A stretch of DNA of 64,000 nt from positions 1,798,001 to 1,862,000 of the forward strand of contig NZ_QUOT01000001.1 in assembly GCF_003390375.1 (NCBI RefSeq), written 5' to 3'. Position numbers and translations under genes: made by a program. Of this stretch, positions 25,753-34,104 are shown one piece after another; positions within the stretch are counted from its first letter, which is position 1; every line of letters begins with the position of its first letter. Source of the stretch: Thalassotalea euphylliae. GTDB lineage: Bacteria > Pseudomonadota > Gammaproteobacteria > Enterobacterales > Alteromonadaceae. A model generated the notes under the pieces. The model did not search any database. It was not told the DNA's origin and was given only the letters and a program-made list of their open reading frames with translations.

Positions 25753-27558
25753 GTGAATACTTTTGAGCAATCAAGTCCTCGATTAGATAGTCATTTAAAA
25801 GTGCGGTTAGAAAACCAGTCAAACGTTAGTCTTCGCCTAGCCATAGGGGAGTTTAGCGATAGTGGCTCTAAACCCATAAACCAAGATTTTCACGGTGCTA
25901 TTCAATCACCAGAGCCACAGCTAAGTTTGAAGGGCAATGCCGTTGCACTTGCTGACGGTATTAGCTCTAGCGATGTTAGCCAAATTGCCAGTGAAACAGC
26001 GGTAAAAACCTTTCTTCATGACTACTTTTGTACGTCTGACGCGTGGTCGGTGAAAACTGCTGGTCTTAAAGTACTTGCCTCAATTAACGGCTGGCTTCAC
26101 GCACAAAATCAGCAAAGAGAATATCGATTAAATCCCGATAAAGGATTGGTTTGTACCTTCAGTGGCATTGTATTTAAAGCCTCAACCGCGCACATATTTC
26201 ACATTGGCGATAGCAGAATTTACCGCATTAGAGGCCAAGCATTAGAGCAGTTGACCAAAGCTCACCGTGGCTGGCTCTCTAGCGAACAAAGCTATTTAAG
26301 CAAAGCGTTAGGTATTAACCACTCATTAGCGCTAGATTACCAAGCACTTGAATTAGCCGTTGACGATATATTTTTGCTCTGTACTGATGGCATATTTGAG
26401 TATTGCAATACCGGGTCGATTCTCTGCCAGCTTGCTGAGCATAAAAACGATTTACCACAAGCGGCTAAGGCTATCGGCCAGCACGCACTTGCCAATGGCA
26501 GCGACGACAACCTTACGGTACAGATTGTCAAAGTAGAACAACTGCCACAAAAACTTACCTCAATGATGCAGGCTCAGCTTGATGAACTGCAACTTCCTCC
26601 TTTGCTATCACCAAGACAAGAGTTTGATGGCTATTTGATTATGCGAGAAATCTACGCCAGCAGCCGCAGCCACGTTTATTTGGCCAAAGACATTGCGACA
26701 GGCCAACAATGCACAATTAAAATTCCCTCGTTCGAGCTTAGAGAAAACGCTGAATATCTTGAGCGATTTTTAATGGAAGAATGGGTTGCTCGGCGCATCA
26801 ACAGTGCTTATGTCATGAAAGCACAATTGCAACAACGTTCACGCAACTACCTTTATACCGTATCTGAGTACATTGAAGGTGTGACATTGAGCCAATGGCT
26901 GATTGACCACCCAACTCCAAACTTAGCGAATGTACGCGAGATTATTGAGCAAATTGCTAAGGGTTTAATGGCATTACATCGCCTTGAAATTCTGCACCAA
27001 GACCTTCGCCCTGAAAACATTATGATAGATCACACAGGGACGGTGAAAATCATCGACTTTGGTGGCGTTAGGGTCGCTGGCATTGTTGAAGCAAAATCAG
27101 CAAGGCAAAAAGATGATATGCAAGGTACCGCTTTGTATATGGCACCAGAATATTTTGTAGGCGAGCCAGTCAGTGCACTTAGCGATCAATTTTCGTTAGC
27201 CATGATTGCTTATCACATGCTAAGTAACCGCTTTGCCTATGGCACACAAGTTGCCAAACTCGACACGCACGCCGCGCAGCGGCGTTTAGTTTACCAAAGC
27301 GTACTTGACGACAAGCGTGCTATTCCAGCTTGGGTTGATTACGCTTTGCGCAAAGCACTGCAACCGACGCCAGAAAAGCGCTACGAGCAGCTCTCAGAAT
27401 TTATCCATGACCTGAGTAACCCTAACCCTCAATTTATGCGTCAAGCGCGTGCACCGCTGATAGAGCGCAATCCGCTGAAATTTTGGAAAGGGTTGTCATT
27501 TATTTTGGCAACAAGTGTCTTTGGCTTGCTTATCTATATTGAGCACGTCACCCGTTGA
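25753..27558 (+). CDS. PP2C phosphatase-Ser/Thr kinase fusion protein
   Basis: The 601-residue protein starts at GTG 25753, with AAGG about eight bases upstream. The N-terminal half (about 25-265) is a PP2C-type phosphatase: KPINQDFHG, ALADGISS, FHIGDSRIYRIRG, LLCTDGIFEY and GSDDNLTVQIV supply the metal-binding Asp residues. The C-terminal half (about 290-570) is a Hanks-type kinase: IKIPS Lys, LHQDLRPENIM (HQD in place of HRD), KIIDFGG (DFG) and APEY. The glycine-rich loop is degenerate (YASSRSHVYLAKD). A hydrophobic segment (about 578-596) anchors the C-terminus. Such bifunctional proteins are often found with nitrate/nitrite transport genes, so regulation of the adjacent channel or of cyanase by reversible phosphorylation is plausible but unproven. 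Confidence 0.92.
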   Translation: MNTFEQSSPRLDSHLKVRLENQSNVSLRLAIGEFSDSGSKPINQDFHGAIQSPEPQLSLKGNAVALADGISSSDVSQIASETAVKTFLHDYFCTSDAWSVKTAGLKVLASINGWLHAQNQQREYRLNPDKGLVCTFSGIVFKASTAHIFHIGDSRIYRIRGQALEQLTKAHRGWLSSEQSYLSKALGINHSLALDYQALELAVDDIFLLCTDGIFEYCNTGSILCQLAEHKNDLPQAAKAIGQHALANGSDDNLTVQIVKVEQLPQKLTSMMQAQLDELQLPPLLSPRQEFDGYLIMREIYASSRSHVYLAKDIATGQQCTIKIPSFELRENAEYLERFLMEEWVARRINSAYVMKAQLQQRSRNYLYTVSEYIEGVTLSQWLIDHPTPNLANVREIIEQIAKGLMALHRLEILHQDLRPENIMIDHTGTVKIIDFGGVRVAGIVEAKSARQKDDMQGTALYMAPEYFVGEPVSALSDQFSLAMIAYHMLSNRFAYGTQVAKLDTHAAQRRLVYQSVLDDKRAIPAWVDYALRKALQPTPEKRYEQLSEFIHDLSNPNPQFMRQARAPLIERNPLKFWKGLSFILATSVFGLLIYIEHVTR

Positions 27559-27621
27559 CCTTGCCCGCTAATGTTATCAGCCAGTTTCACATTAAATATT
27601 AATAAAAATGAGGAAAGTAAA

Positions 27622-28071
27622 ATGATCACAAGTAGAGAAGAAGTTACCGCAATGATAGTCGCGCACAAAGTGCAAACTAACATCAAATGGAGTGATGTAG
27701 CGGCTGCGATAGGCCTTTCGAAAGAATGGACAACCGCAGCATGCTTAGGACAAATGACCTTTACCAAAGCGCAAGCAGAGCAAGTAGGTGAGATATTCGG
27801 GCTAAGTGACGAAGCCATTGCTTGGCTGCAAATTGTTCCATACAAAGGTTCTTTACCAACCGCTGTGCCAACAGATCCTTTAATCTATCGCTGGTATGAG
27901 GTTGTTAATGTTTATGGCAGTACCATTAAAGAGCTAATTCATGAAGAGTTTGGCGACGGTATTATGAGCGCGATTGACTTTTCGATGGATATTCAACGGG
28001 AAGAAAACCCTGCTGGCGATCGTGTCAATGTTGTTTTATCGGGCAAATTCCTGCCGTATAAAACCTATTAA
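27622..28071 (+). CDS. cynS: Cyanate hydratase (cyanase)
   Basis: The 149-residue enzyme decomposes cyanate with bicarbonate to ammonia and CO2. The N-terminal helical domain (about 1-75; KWSDVAAAIGLSKEWTTAACLGQM) resembles a helix-turn-helix, as in all cyanases. The C-terminal domain has the catalytic residues R90 and E93 (YRWYEVV) and S116 (IMSAIDF), with the conserved YGSTIKELIHEEFGDGI stretch. The active enzyme is a decamer in known cases. The ATG at 27622 has GAGGAAA upstream. The 63-bp gap after the kinase gene suggests one transcript with the FNT channel and kinase, which would link anion uptake to use of cyanate as nitrogen source or its detoxification. Confidence 0.97.
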   Translation: MITSREEVTAMIVAHKVQTNIKWSDVAAAIGLSKEWTTAACLGQMTFTKAQAEQVGEIFGLSDEAIAWLQIVPYKGSLPTAVPTDPLIYRWYEVVNVYGSTIKELIHEEFGDGIMSAIDFSMDIQREENPAGDRVNVVLSGKFLPYKTY

Positions 28072-28075
28072 ACAA

Positions 28076-28345
28076 CTAGGGCGTGTTGATCTTTCGAGAT
28101 TGAATTTTGTTCAATCTAAACGCTTTCTGATCGCGGCGCTCGCTTTGTCGCATAGTCGTTCTACGCAAGAAGCGAGCAACAATGAGCAGGAAGCGTTTAG
28201 ATGAACCCGCAGGGCAGCGTCTGTTTGAATTTTCTACTGTGTTGGCACTTATTTATGGAGAATGACTACACTGCACAAGTGCCGCCTTGTATAAAACCCA
28301 AACAGACTGCTGCAAAAACAACCCTGAAAGATCAACACGCCCTAG
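28076..28345. mobile_element. MITE-like element with perfect 20-bp inverted ends
   Basis: The ends are perfect 20-bp inverted repeats (28076-28095, core GGGCGTGTTGATCTTTC; 28326-28345). CTAG is present at both outer edges and could be a 4-bp target duplication of a palindromic site, as used by some IS5-family elements. Inside are further inverted pairs: ATCTAAACGCTT/AAGCGTTTAGAT, GCTCGCTT/AAGCGAGC, GGCACTT/AAGTGCC and a GTCTGTTTG/CAAACAGAC pair. It has no transposase gene; reading frames across it are spurious. The structure suits a non-autonomous element moved by a transposase coded elsewhere. Confidence 0.8.
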
Positions 28346-28377
28346 CCACTCACCATCAACAAGTTGAATCATATAAG

Positions 28378-28424
28378 AATGCGGCCTTTAGGCAATTCTT
28401 TACAAGACCTCAAAGCCGCATTTT
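28378..28424. terminator. Probable cynS terminator, displaced by the MITE
   Basis: The stem AATGCGGC/GCCGCATT extends with TTTAGG/CCTCAAA pairing and is followed by TTTTATAGGGTTTTT. It would close the FNT-kinase-cynS transcript. It now lies about 305 bp beyond the cynS stop because the MITE-like element sits between; without the insert the gap would be about 35 bp. Confidence 0.7.
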
Positions 28425-28568
28425 ATAGGGTTTTTGATAAGCCCGAACCTTATACCAAGCTCATCAAAAAGTGTTCTTCATCGAATATGAGTTTGTTAGA
28501 CTAAAGGTTAAGTTCTCGTTTTGTTGAAACTTTTCAATACATCACAATCATTTAACCAGTCTATTACT

Positions 28569-29153
28569 ATGCCGTACCAAGCCTTGAAACAACTGCTTAG
28601 CCCTATTGTCACTATGGATGACAGTTTATGGGATGCGTGGTACGCAATCACCAAGCCGGTGACCATAGCAGCGGGTGAACAAGTACTTTCGGCTGGTGAA
28701 AAGCAGACCCACTTTTATATTATCAAACAAGGTGTGGTGCGCTTTTTCTATATTTCTCCCGACGGCAAAGAGTGGAATAAAGCGTTTTTTAAAGAAGGCG
28801 ACCCGATTGGCTCGTTGTCGGCCTATTTAACTGACTCACGCAGTCAATTTACCGTTGAAGCAATAGAGCCTTGCACGCTATATAAAATTGCGATTGATGA
28901 CTTTAATCGCCTGATCAAAGCACACCCCAAAATTATGGGATTTCTAAACAATCTCACGATTAAGTTATTTACCAGAAATGAGCAACGTGAAGGAATTTTG
29001 CTAACGGGCAATGCGGAAGAGCGTTATCAATGGCTGATGGCAAATGAAGCTTGGCTAATTGACAGGCAAATTCCGCAATATCACATTGCCTCATACCTGA
29101 GTATGGATGCGGTTTCCCTATCACGCCTTAAGCGTAAAAATAGCGCAAATTAA
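28569..29153 (+). CDS. Crp/Fnr-family transcriptional regulator
   Basis: This 194-residue protein has a cyclic-nucleotide-binding-type beta-barrel (about 20-115; FYIIKQGVVRFFYISPDGKEW, GDPIGSLSAYLT, YKIAIDDF) and a shortened C-terminal helix-turn-helix (about 150-190; YHIASYLSMDAVSLSRLKRK). It lacks the Cys set of Fnr and is more like the many marine and Bacteroidetes regulators of unknown ligand. The ATG at 28569 (MPYQALKQ) is preferred over an in-frame TTG at 28521, though no strong Shine-Dalgarno is seen for either. It may regulate the neighbouring cyanase or acyl-CoA synthetase genes, which is only suggested by position. Confidence 0.85.
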   Translation: MPYQALKQLLSPIVTMDDSLWDAWYAITKPVTIAAGEQVLSAGEKQTHFYIIKQGVVRFFYISPDGKEWNKAFFKEGDPIGSLSAYLTDSRSQFTVEAIEPCTLYKIAIDDFNRLIKAHPKIMGFLNNLTIKLFTRNEQREGILLTGNAEERYQWLMANEAWLIDRQIPQYHIASYLSMDAVSLSRLKRKNSAN

Positions 29154-29165
29154 TGCGCTATTTTT
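29136..29165. terminator. Bidirectional intrinsic terminator
   Basis: An 11-bp stem (AAAAATAGCGC/GCGCTATTTTT) with an 8-nt loop overlaps the end of the Crp-like gene. A-rich and T-rich flanks make it work on both strands, serving the convergent acyl-CoA synthetase gene as well. Confidence 0.85.
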
Positions 29166-29211
29166 ATGCCTTTAACGTTTAGCCTTTGGGTTTTAAGCCT
29201 TAAGTCTTAAC

Positions 29212-30987
29212 TTAGAAGTTAATTTCAAGGTTTAAGCTTTCCGCTAAATGATGGCATGTTTGGGCTAAAGACTCGCTAGACTCAGATGTTGAAACATCTA
29301 ACGACACTTTACCGCAGCTCAGCATTTTCGCCGTAATATCAACAGCAACACTCGGCTCATGCTCTGCCAACTGTTCTTTTACCGCTGATGCAGCAGCCAA
29401 TGCGCGCAATTCCGTTTTTTGAATTTTACCCACTGCCGTTAGTGGTAATGCATCAAGCAAAGTAATCGCCTTTGGCTGTGCCGGTGGCTCATCAATATGT
29501 TGTTTAGCATGTGCCATTAATTCCTCAATACTGACATCTGCTCCCTCATGCAATTGCACGTATACCACAGGCAATTCACCAGCATAGGCATCTGGTTTAC
29601 TTACGGCTGCTGCCAGTGATACCGCTGGGTGTTCCTCTAAACAACTTTCAATCACCACAGGGTCAATATTGTGGCCACTGCGAATAATCAAATCTTTAGA
29701 ACGGCCAGTAATAAATAAACTACCTTCGTCGTCTAAATACCCCAAATCACCGGTTCTAAACCAACCGTCAGTGAGCGGAGATTCGGAAACGCCAAGGTAG
29801 TTTTCAAAAACCATAGGGCCACGTACACATATCTCGCCGACACCATCCGAATCAGGCGCTAGCTCATCAATGGCAATTTCCATTCCAGCGGCTTTGTAGC
29901 CTGCGCTCAACAACTTAGAGGGTGCATCTAAATGCGGCATGGCAATTACGCCTGAAGTTTCGGTCATGCCATAGATTTGATACAACTCAAGGCCAGTCAG
30001 TTTAGTGATGTCTTGACCAACACTCTCTGGCAGTGAAGCGCCGCCTGAAAGTAAGTAGCGCAATGAGCTAATATCGCTGTCGATTGGCACGCTAGTTAGC
30101 GCTGCAACAGAAGTTGGAATTGCCCCACCTAGCGTTGCTTGATAACGCTCAACCAACTGCCAGTACTGTTTGATAACTTGCGGATCTCTAAATCCAGCCA
30201 TGGTCGGAAATACAGTATGAATACCGGCCGCCAAACCGCCGAGGCCAAGCACAAGCGCGCCAGCAACATGAAACACAGGTAAACCATTAATTAACGTGTC
30301 TTTTTCACTTGCCTGCATCGCTTCAACAAAAGCATTGGCTGTGGCTAAATGGTTTGCTTGGCTTTGCACTACTAACTTAGGCGAGCCGGTTGTTCCGCCA
30401 GTATGAAAATAGGCCGCAACATCAGTTTGTATTGGCAGCCACTGCTGAGGTAACGGAGCCGCGTCAAAATCGCTTAGCTGAGCACTAAATGCAGGGGCTT
30501 CGTCAGCAGGAAATACTACGGGGACGAGTTTAATATCGCGAGCAGATTTTGCGGCGGCAGCTTGTGCCTTTTGCCAAAAATCCGTTCGAGGATTTGGCCC
30601 TAATGCAAAAATAATATCGGTTTCTGCTTTGTCCATTAACACGGTGAGTGCATCAACACTTAGCAGTGGGTTTAGTGGGTTAGCAATGCCACAACTTTCC
30701 GCTGCCCATAGAATATATTGAGCTTCGGAAATATTCGGCAATAAGAAAGAAACCACAGGGCGCTGGCTGCTGTCTTCAGAGAGGCCAACATGATGGCGAA
30801 TTAATCTGATGGTGCGATGTAGATTATCAAAAAATGTTTGATAACTAACGGTTTCGTCGACTAGCTCTGGCGCTAACTGTTTAATTAAGGTGAATGCTTT
30901 AGCGCTAGGCTGTTGCTGACAGACGTGTTGCAATAAATGATAAACGCTTGGCATATCAATCGGTGCTGGTGATGCGGAATGTGACAT
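29212..30987 (-). CDS. Acyl-CoA synthetase (AMP-forming)
   Basis: The 591-residue enzyme of the ANL superfamily activates a carboxylic acid with ATP and joins it to CoA. Visible motifs are the phosphate-binding loop FHTGGTTGSPKLVVQ, YQIYGMTETSG, the hinge region GWFRTGDLGYLDDEG, GRSKDLIIRSGHNIDP and the late catalytic Lys in LTAVGKIQKTEL. The ATG at 30987 (MSHSASPAPID) is chosen because GGGGAGAG precedes it; the reading frame extends 31 codons further upstream without a better start. Substrate chain length cannot be read from the sequence. A 25-residue tail after the usual C-terminus contains little recognisable structure. Confidence 0.92.
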   Translation of the reverse strand: MSHSASPAPIDMPSVYHLLQHVCQQQPSAKAFTLIKQLAPELVDETVSYQTFFDNLHRTIRLIRHHVGLSEDSSQRPVVSFLLPNISEAQYILWAAESCGIANPLNPLLSVDALTVLMDKAETDIIFALGPNPRTDFWQKAQAAAAKSARDIKLVPVVFPADEAPAFSAQLSDFDAAPLPQQWLPIQTDVAAYFHTGGTTGSPKLVVQSQANHLATANAFVEAMQASEKDTLINGLPVFHVAGALVLGLGGLAAGIHTVFPTMAGFRDPQVIKQYWQLVERYQATLGGAIPTSVAALTSVPIDSDISSLRYLLSGGASLPESVGQDITKLTGLELYQIYGMTETSGVIAMPHLDAPSKLLSAGYKAAGMEIAIDELAPDSDGVGEICVRGPMVFENYLGVSESPLTDGWFRTGDLGYLDDEGSLFITGRSKDLIIRSGHNIDPVVIESCLEEHPAVSLAAAVSKPDAYAGELPVVYVQLHEGADVSIEELMAHAKQHIDEPPAQPKAITLLDALPLTAVGKIQKTELRALAAASAVKEQLAEHEPSVAVDITAKMLSCGKVSLDVSTSESSESLAQTCHHLAESLNLEINF

Positions 30988-31186
30988 GAACTCTCCCCGT
31001 TTCTTTTTAATATTTTGAGAAACATACTGAGTGTTATTGAAACTAGGGTCATTAACAAATGTTAATGCAATTGTTAGCAAGACACTGCAAGCGTTTGGTT
31101 TGATCGAGCTGTAATCGCTATCAGCTAATACTTTCTAACGAGGAAATAAATGGTGGAGAAAAGAAAGAAGAATATTGGTAGACAGC

Positions 31187-31211
31187 CTTGGTTTTACACA
31201 TAAAAGCCAAG
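31187..31211 (-). terminator. Possible terminator downstream of flagellin
   Basis: An inverted repeat, CTTGGTTTTA/TAAAAGCCAAG (one bulged base), lies 34 bp past the flagellin stop codon on the minus strand. There is no T-run after it in that direction, so the call is weak. Confidence 0.35.
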
Positions 31212-31244
31212 TAACTTAAATTGTTAATTCTAGTACTGAGTGGT

Positions 31245-32645
31245 TTATTGATTAAGTAGTGACAGCGCTAATTCTGGCTGGATATTAGCTTGCGACAAAA
31301 TGGATTGTGATGCTTGTTGCAAAACTTGTTCTCTGGCTAATTTTGCCGTTTCGCTAGCATAGTCTGTATCTTGAATACGAGAAGTGGCGGCAACAATATT
31401 CTCATGTGAATTCATTGAGGTTCGAGCAGCACTCGACAACACGTTTATCGACGCACCATATTCACTGCGATAGCCAGCAATCGTGTTTAACGCATTTTGA
31501 AGCGCGCTAATTGCTGTTTGAGCGCCCGATGCACTGGCAATGGTTAAGGGGGCTATGCCCAAATCAACCGATGAACTGGCAGTTTTGTCGATATCAATAA
31601 AATCATCATTGTTTCCATCAGGTGTGGTCGCGACAAATACTTTAAACGGCTCATCGTTATTAACCGTGTTCCCTAGATTGCTATAATTCACGGTTAGATC
31701 AAAACTACCACTGCCGACTACCGCAACGTAGAGCGGCTCTGTCGTGGTATCAATATGAACCGCTTCAATAAATGTTCCTCCGGTATTAACACCATCATTA
31801 TTTCCATCAGCGGGAGAAGTACGATCACCGTCTCCGCCAAAGCTTATCGTCATGCCATTATAGCTAGTACTGTTCGCCGCGCTAGGCGAGTAAACCGGTC
31901 CACCAGAGTTTAAATTACTAGCGTCATAACTCGCGCCAGAGGGGAAACCGTTTTGCGGGGTAAATAAATTATTTTCGACATCTTGCGGTGTACTAATCGG
32001 GATATTGTCAGCGTTATTTTGCCAGCTATTATCATTTAAATCCGTACCCACCAAATGCCTACCATCCTGTGTAAATATTTGGATGTCATCATCTAAACCA
32101 AGTGAATCAAGTGTTAAGCTGATATTGTTAGAGCCGGCAGGGATTGCAGCAAACGAACGGATACCGGAGCTAAACGTACCACTTCCCCCACTAATTGGAA
32201 AAATATCCCCAAGCGAAGGTACGTTGTCACCACCAAGTAGCGGGAATCTGCCAAAAATTTCAGTTTCGTTAGCGATGCGATTTATTTCTTGCTTTAACCC
32301 TTGAAATTCAACATCTAGCGCTTGCTTATCTGTTGTCGTAAGCGAGCCATTTGCCGCTTGAATTGCCAATTGGTACATACGTTGTGCCATATCTGACACC
32401 TCAGCCAACGCCCCTTCAGCCACCTGCGCATAACTAATACCATCGTTAATATTTTGCTCAATGCGTGTTAATGCATTCGACTGGGCGGTCAGCCTAACAG
32501 AAATCTGCAAACCAGCAGCATCGTCGGCGGCAGAGTTTATTCTCTTCCCCGATGAAAGCGCTTCATAGCTTTTTTCTAGCCGATTAGCATTAGTGTTAAG
32601 CTGATTAATAGCGTTGAGTGCTGACGTATTGGTATTAACAAACAT
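31245..32645 (-). CDS. Flagellin (solitary gene)
   Basis: This 466-residue flagellin has conserved D0/D1 ends. The N-terminus reads MFVNTNTSALNAINQL with SSGKRINSAADDAAGLQIS and NDGISYAQVAEGAL. The C-terminus has ENIVAATSRIQDTDYASETAKLAR and ends LSQANIQPELALSLLNQ. The central region (about 150-380) is a long, Gly/Asn/Asp-rich, probably surface-exposed insert with no resemblance I recognise. No other flagellar structural, chaperone or glycosylation gene is nearby, so it is an isolated flagellin, perhaps an alternative filament subunit. The start is an ATG at 32645. Confidence 0.93.
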   Translation of the reverse strand: MFVNTNTSALNAINQLNTNANRLEKSYEALSSGKRINSAADDAAGLQISVRLTAQSNALTRIEQNINDGISYAQVAEGALAEVSDMAQRMYQLAIQAANGSLTTTDKQALDVEFQGLKQEINRIANETEIFGRFPLLGGDNVPSLGDIFPISGGSGTFSSGIRSFAAIPAGSNNISLTLDSLGLDDDIQIFTQDGRHLVGTDLNDNSWQNNADNIPISTPQDVENNLFTPQNGFPSGASYDASNLNSGGPVYSPSAANSTSYNGMTISFGGDGDRTSPADGNNDGVNTGGTFIEAVHIDTTTEPLYVAVVGSGSFDLTVNYSNLGNTVNNDEPFKVFVATTPDGNNDDFIDIDKTASSSVDLGIAPLTIASASGAQTAISALQNALNTIAGYRSEYGASINVLSSAARTSMNSHENIVAATSRIQDTDYASETAKLAREQVLQQASQSILSQANIQPELALSLLNQ

Positions 32646-32732
32646 CAGTCACTAAACCCTATGCCGAGTTCAAGTTGCATTACCTTTTCAAAACGATTCA
32701 AAAAATTGACAGAAATCTAAGTAATGCTGGTA

Positions 32733-32750
32733 AAGCACGAGCTATACCAA
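32733..32750 (-). promoter_or_regulatory. Candidate sigma54 promoter for flagellin
   Basis: On the minus strand the sequence TTGGTATAGCTCGTGCTTT has GG and GC separated by ten bases, as in -24/-12 sigma54 promoters. It lies about 90 bp before the flagellin ATG. The -24 block is only a partial match (TTGGTAT for TTGGCAC), so this is tentative. Confidence 0.35.
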
Positions 32751-32841
32751 TGTAGAATTAACCGATAAAGAAACCCTTTACGTGTGATTCATCATTAAAA
32801 AAACCAATAAAGACAAAAATTTAAGTGGAGGGTGAACTTTG

Positions 32842-33033
32842 TTACATTTCACCTTGAAGATATGGGTTAGCGCGCAATTGCTCGGCCGCTAAGTCAATAA
32901 AAGTCCGAATTTTGGCGTTTGCTCGACGCCCTTCAACATGGACAATCGATACGGGTAAATCATCTTCCTCAAAGTCAGTTAATATTCGCTTAAGCTGGCC
33001 TGTTGCTAATGTTTCGCCTGCCCGATACCACAT
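32842..33033 (-). pseudogene. LysR-type regulator remnant (C-terminal fragment)
   Basis: The 63 residues match the last part of the effector-binding domain of LysR-type regulators: AGETLATGQLKRIL, then LPVSIVHVEGRRANAKIRTFIDLAAEQLRANP in pieces. The DNA-binding helix-turn-helix and most of the sensor domain are missing, and the DNA upstream on this strand (33034-33223) carries no further LysR sequence that I can see. It is best read as the decayed end of a deleted gene. It starts with an internal ATG and is probably not functional. Confidence 0.8.
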
Positions 33034-33223
33034 AAGTCGAATGAGCTAAGTGGCCAAAGATGAGGTATTGCTCTGCTGCGCGCAGCCTGCTGCAGGCACC
33101 AAAACACTCACGCTTGCTTTATAGGTAGTTACCGCTATTAATACTCGTGAGCTCGATTAACTGGCTGGCTTGGCGCTTGTTCGTTAATGTTCGCAGGTGT
33201 TAGCAAATAGTAGCTAACAGTCA

Positions 33224-34093
33224 CTAATATTCGCTAACATTCGAGAATAACGAGCGGCTATTAATCATGCGATTGGTGCATGAACCTTTAAATTCAACGA
33301 ATTTTCGATTATCGCGAGGTGCTAGCGCGTGAATTTCATCAACCGTTGAAGTGCCATCTACCTGACTGTAAAACACCGCAAGTTGACCAGCAAAATTATC
33401 TATTGCTCGTGTCACTGAAAGCGCCTTCAAACGCACTCTGTCGTTGATGAACACCTCTTTTTCCATGCGTGCAAGCAACATACTCGGTAGGCGGTTTTCA
33501 CGAATAAACTGCTGTAACCTTTGGTAGAAATCAAGCACTGGCGAAACCAAGGTTAATTTGCCTTGATAGCGGGAAAACCACATGCTGTTACCAACAATCG
33601 AGGTACCAACTCCTTGGGTAATCACATGTGATGGTGCTGGCAAATAACGTGATGCAATATCAAGCGCATTACTCCAATTGGGTAGAGAAACAAATTGCTC
33701 ACTTCGGCTTTGATTCTGGTGATAATTATGTCCGGTTTTGCTATGACCACCTCGCTCTGGTAAAAATTCAATGGCGACACAAGTATAGCCATGCTTAACC
33801 AAGCGTTTGATAAGCGGAGTAAACTGATGAGCGTTCCCCCAACCGTGCACTAACCATATATACCGACTTTCTGTTTCGTCATGCCTTTCGCCTCTACTGT
33901 TGTTTTCGCTGGTAGTGTAAGTGCGAATACAACCATATTTAGTGCGATATAATTTTCGTTTACTCTCCTTAGCCCAGCGCCCGCTTGAAGAACTTGGGGT
34001 GAGCAATTTGTGCTTAACTAGCCTGTAAGCATATTCGGGAAACCATTTGCTCAACAACTTAATCCCCAAAATAAATAGTCTTTCCTCGCTCAT
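33224..34093 (-). CDS. Alpha/beta hydrolase-fold protein lacking the nucleophile serine
   Basis: The 289-residue protein has an alpha/beta hydrolase core: WLVHGWGNAHQFTPLIKRLVKHGY matches the oxyanion region, and VAIEFLPERGGHS the following loop. Where the nucleophile elbow GxSxG is expected the sequence reads QGVGTSIVGN, so the usual Ser is absent. It may be non-catalytic or use a different residue. The C-terminus (CTNRMINSRSL) also lacks an obvious catalytic His. The ATG at 34093 follows AGGA by six bases; a GTG three bases earlier is also possible. It begins 11 bp after the stop of the upstream membrane-protein gene, so the two form an operon. Confidence 0.65.
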   Translation of the reverse strand: MSEERLFILGIKLLSKWFPEYAYRLVKHKLLTPSSSSGRWAKESKRKLYRTKYGCIRTYTTSENNSRGERHDETESRYIWLVHGWGNAHQFTPLIKRLVKHGYTCVAIEFLPERGGHSKTGHNYHQNQSRSEQFVSLPNWSNALDIASRYLPAPSHVITQGVGTSIVGNSMWFSRYQGKLTLVSPVLDFYQRLQQFIRENRLPSMLLARMEKEVFINDRVRLKALSVTRAIDNFAGQLAVFYSQVDGTSTVDEIHALAPRDNRKFVEFKGSCTNRMINSRSLFSNVSEY

Positions 34094-34104
34094 CACTTAT
34101 CCTA

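Noticed and set aside
28076..28345. A CRISPR array or riboswitch in the region after cynS
   Set aside because: The repeats are inverted, not direct with regular spacers, and the segment has transposon-like ends.
27974..28428. Two overlapping reading frames of 75-76 codons after cynS
   Set aside because: They overlap the cynS end and run through the MITE-like element with its inverted ends and internal stems; no ribosome-binding site or protein family supports them.
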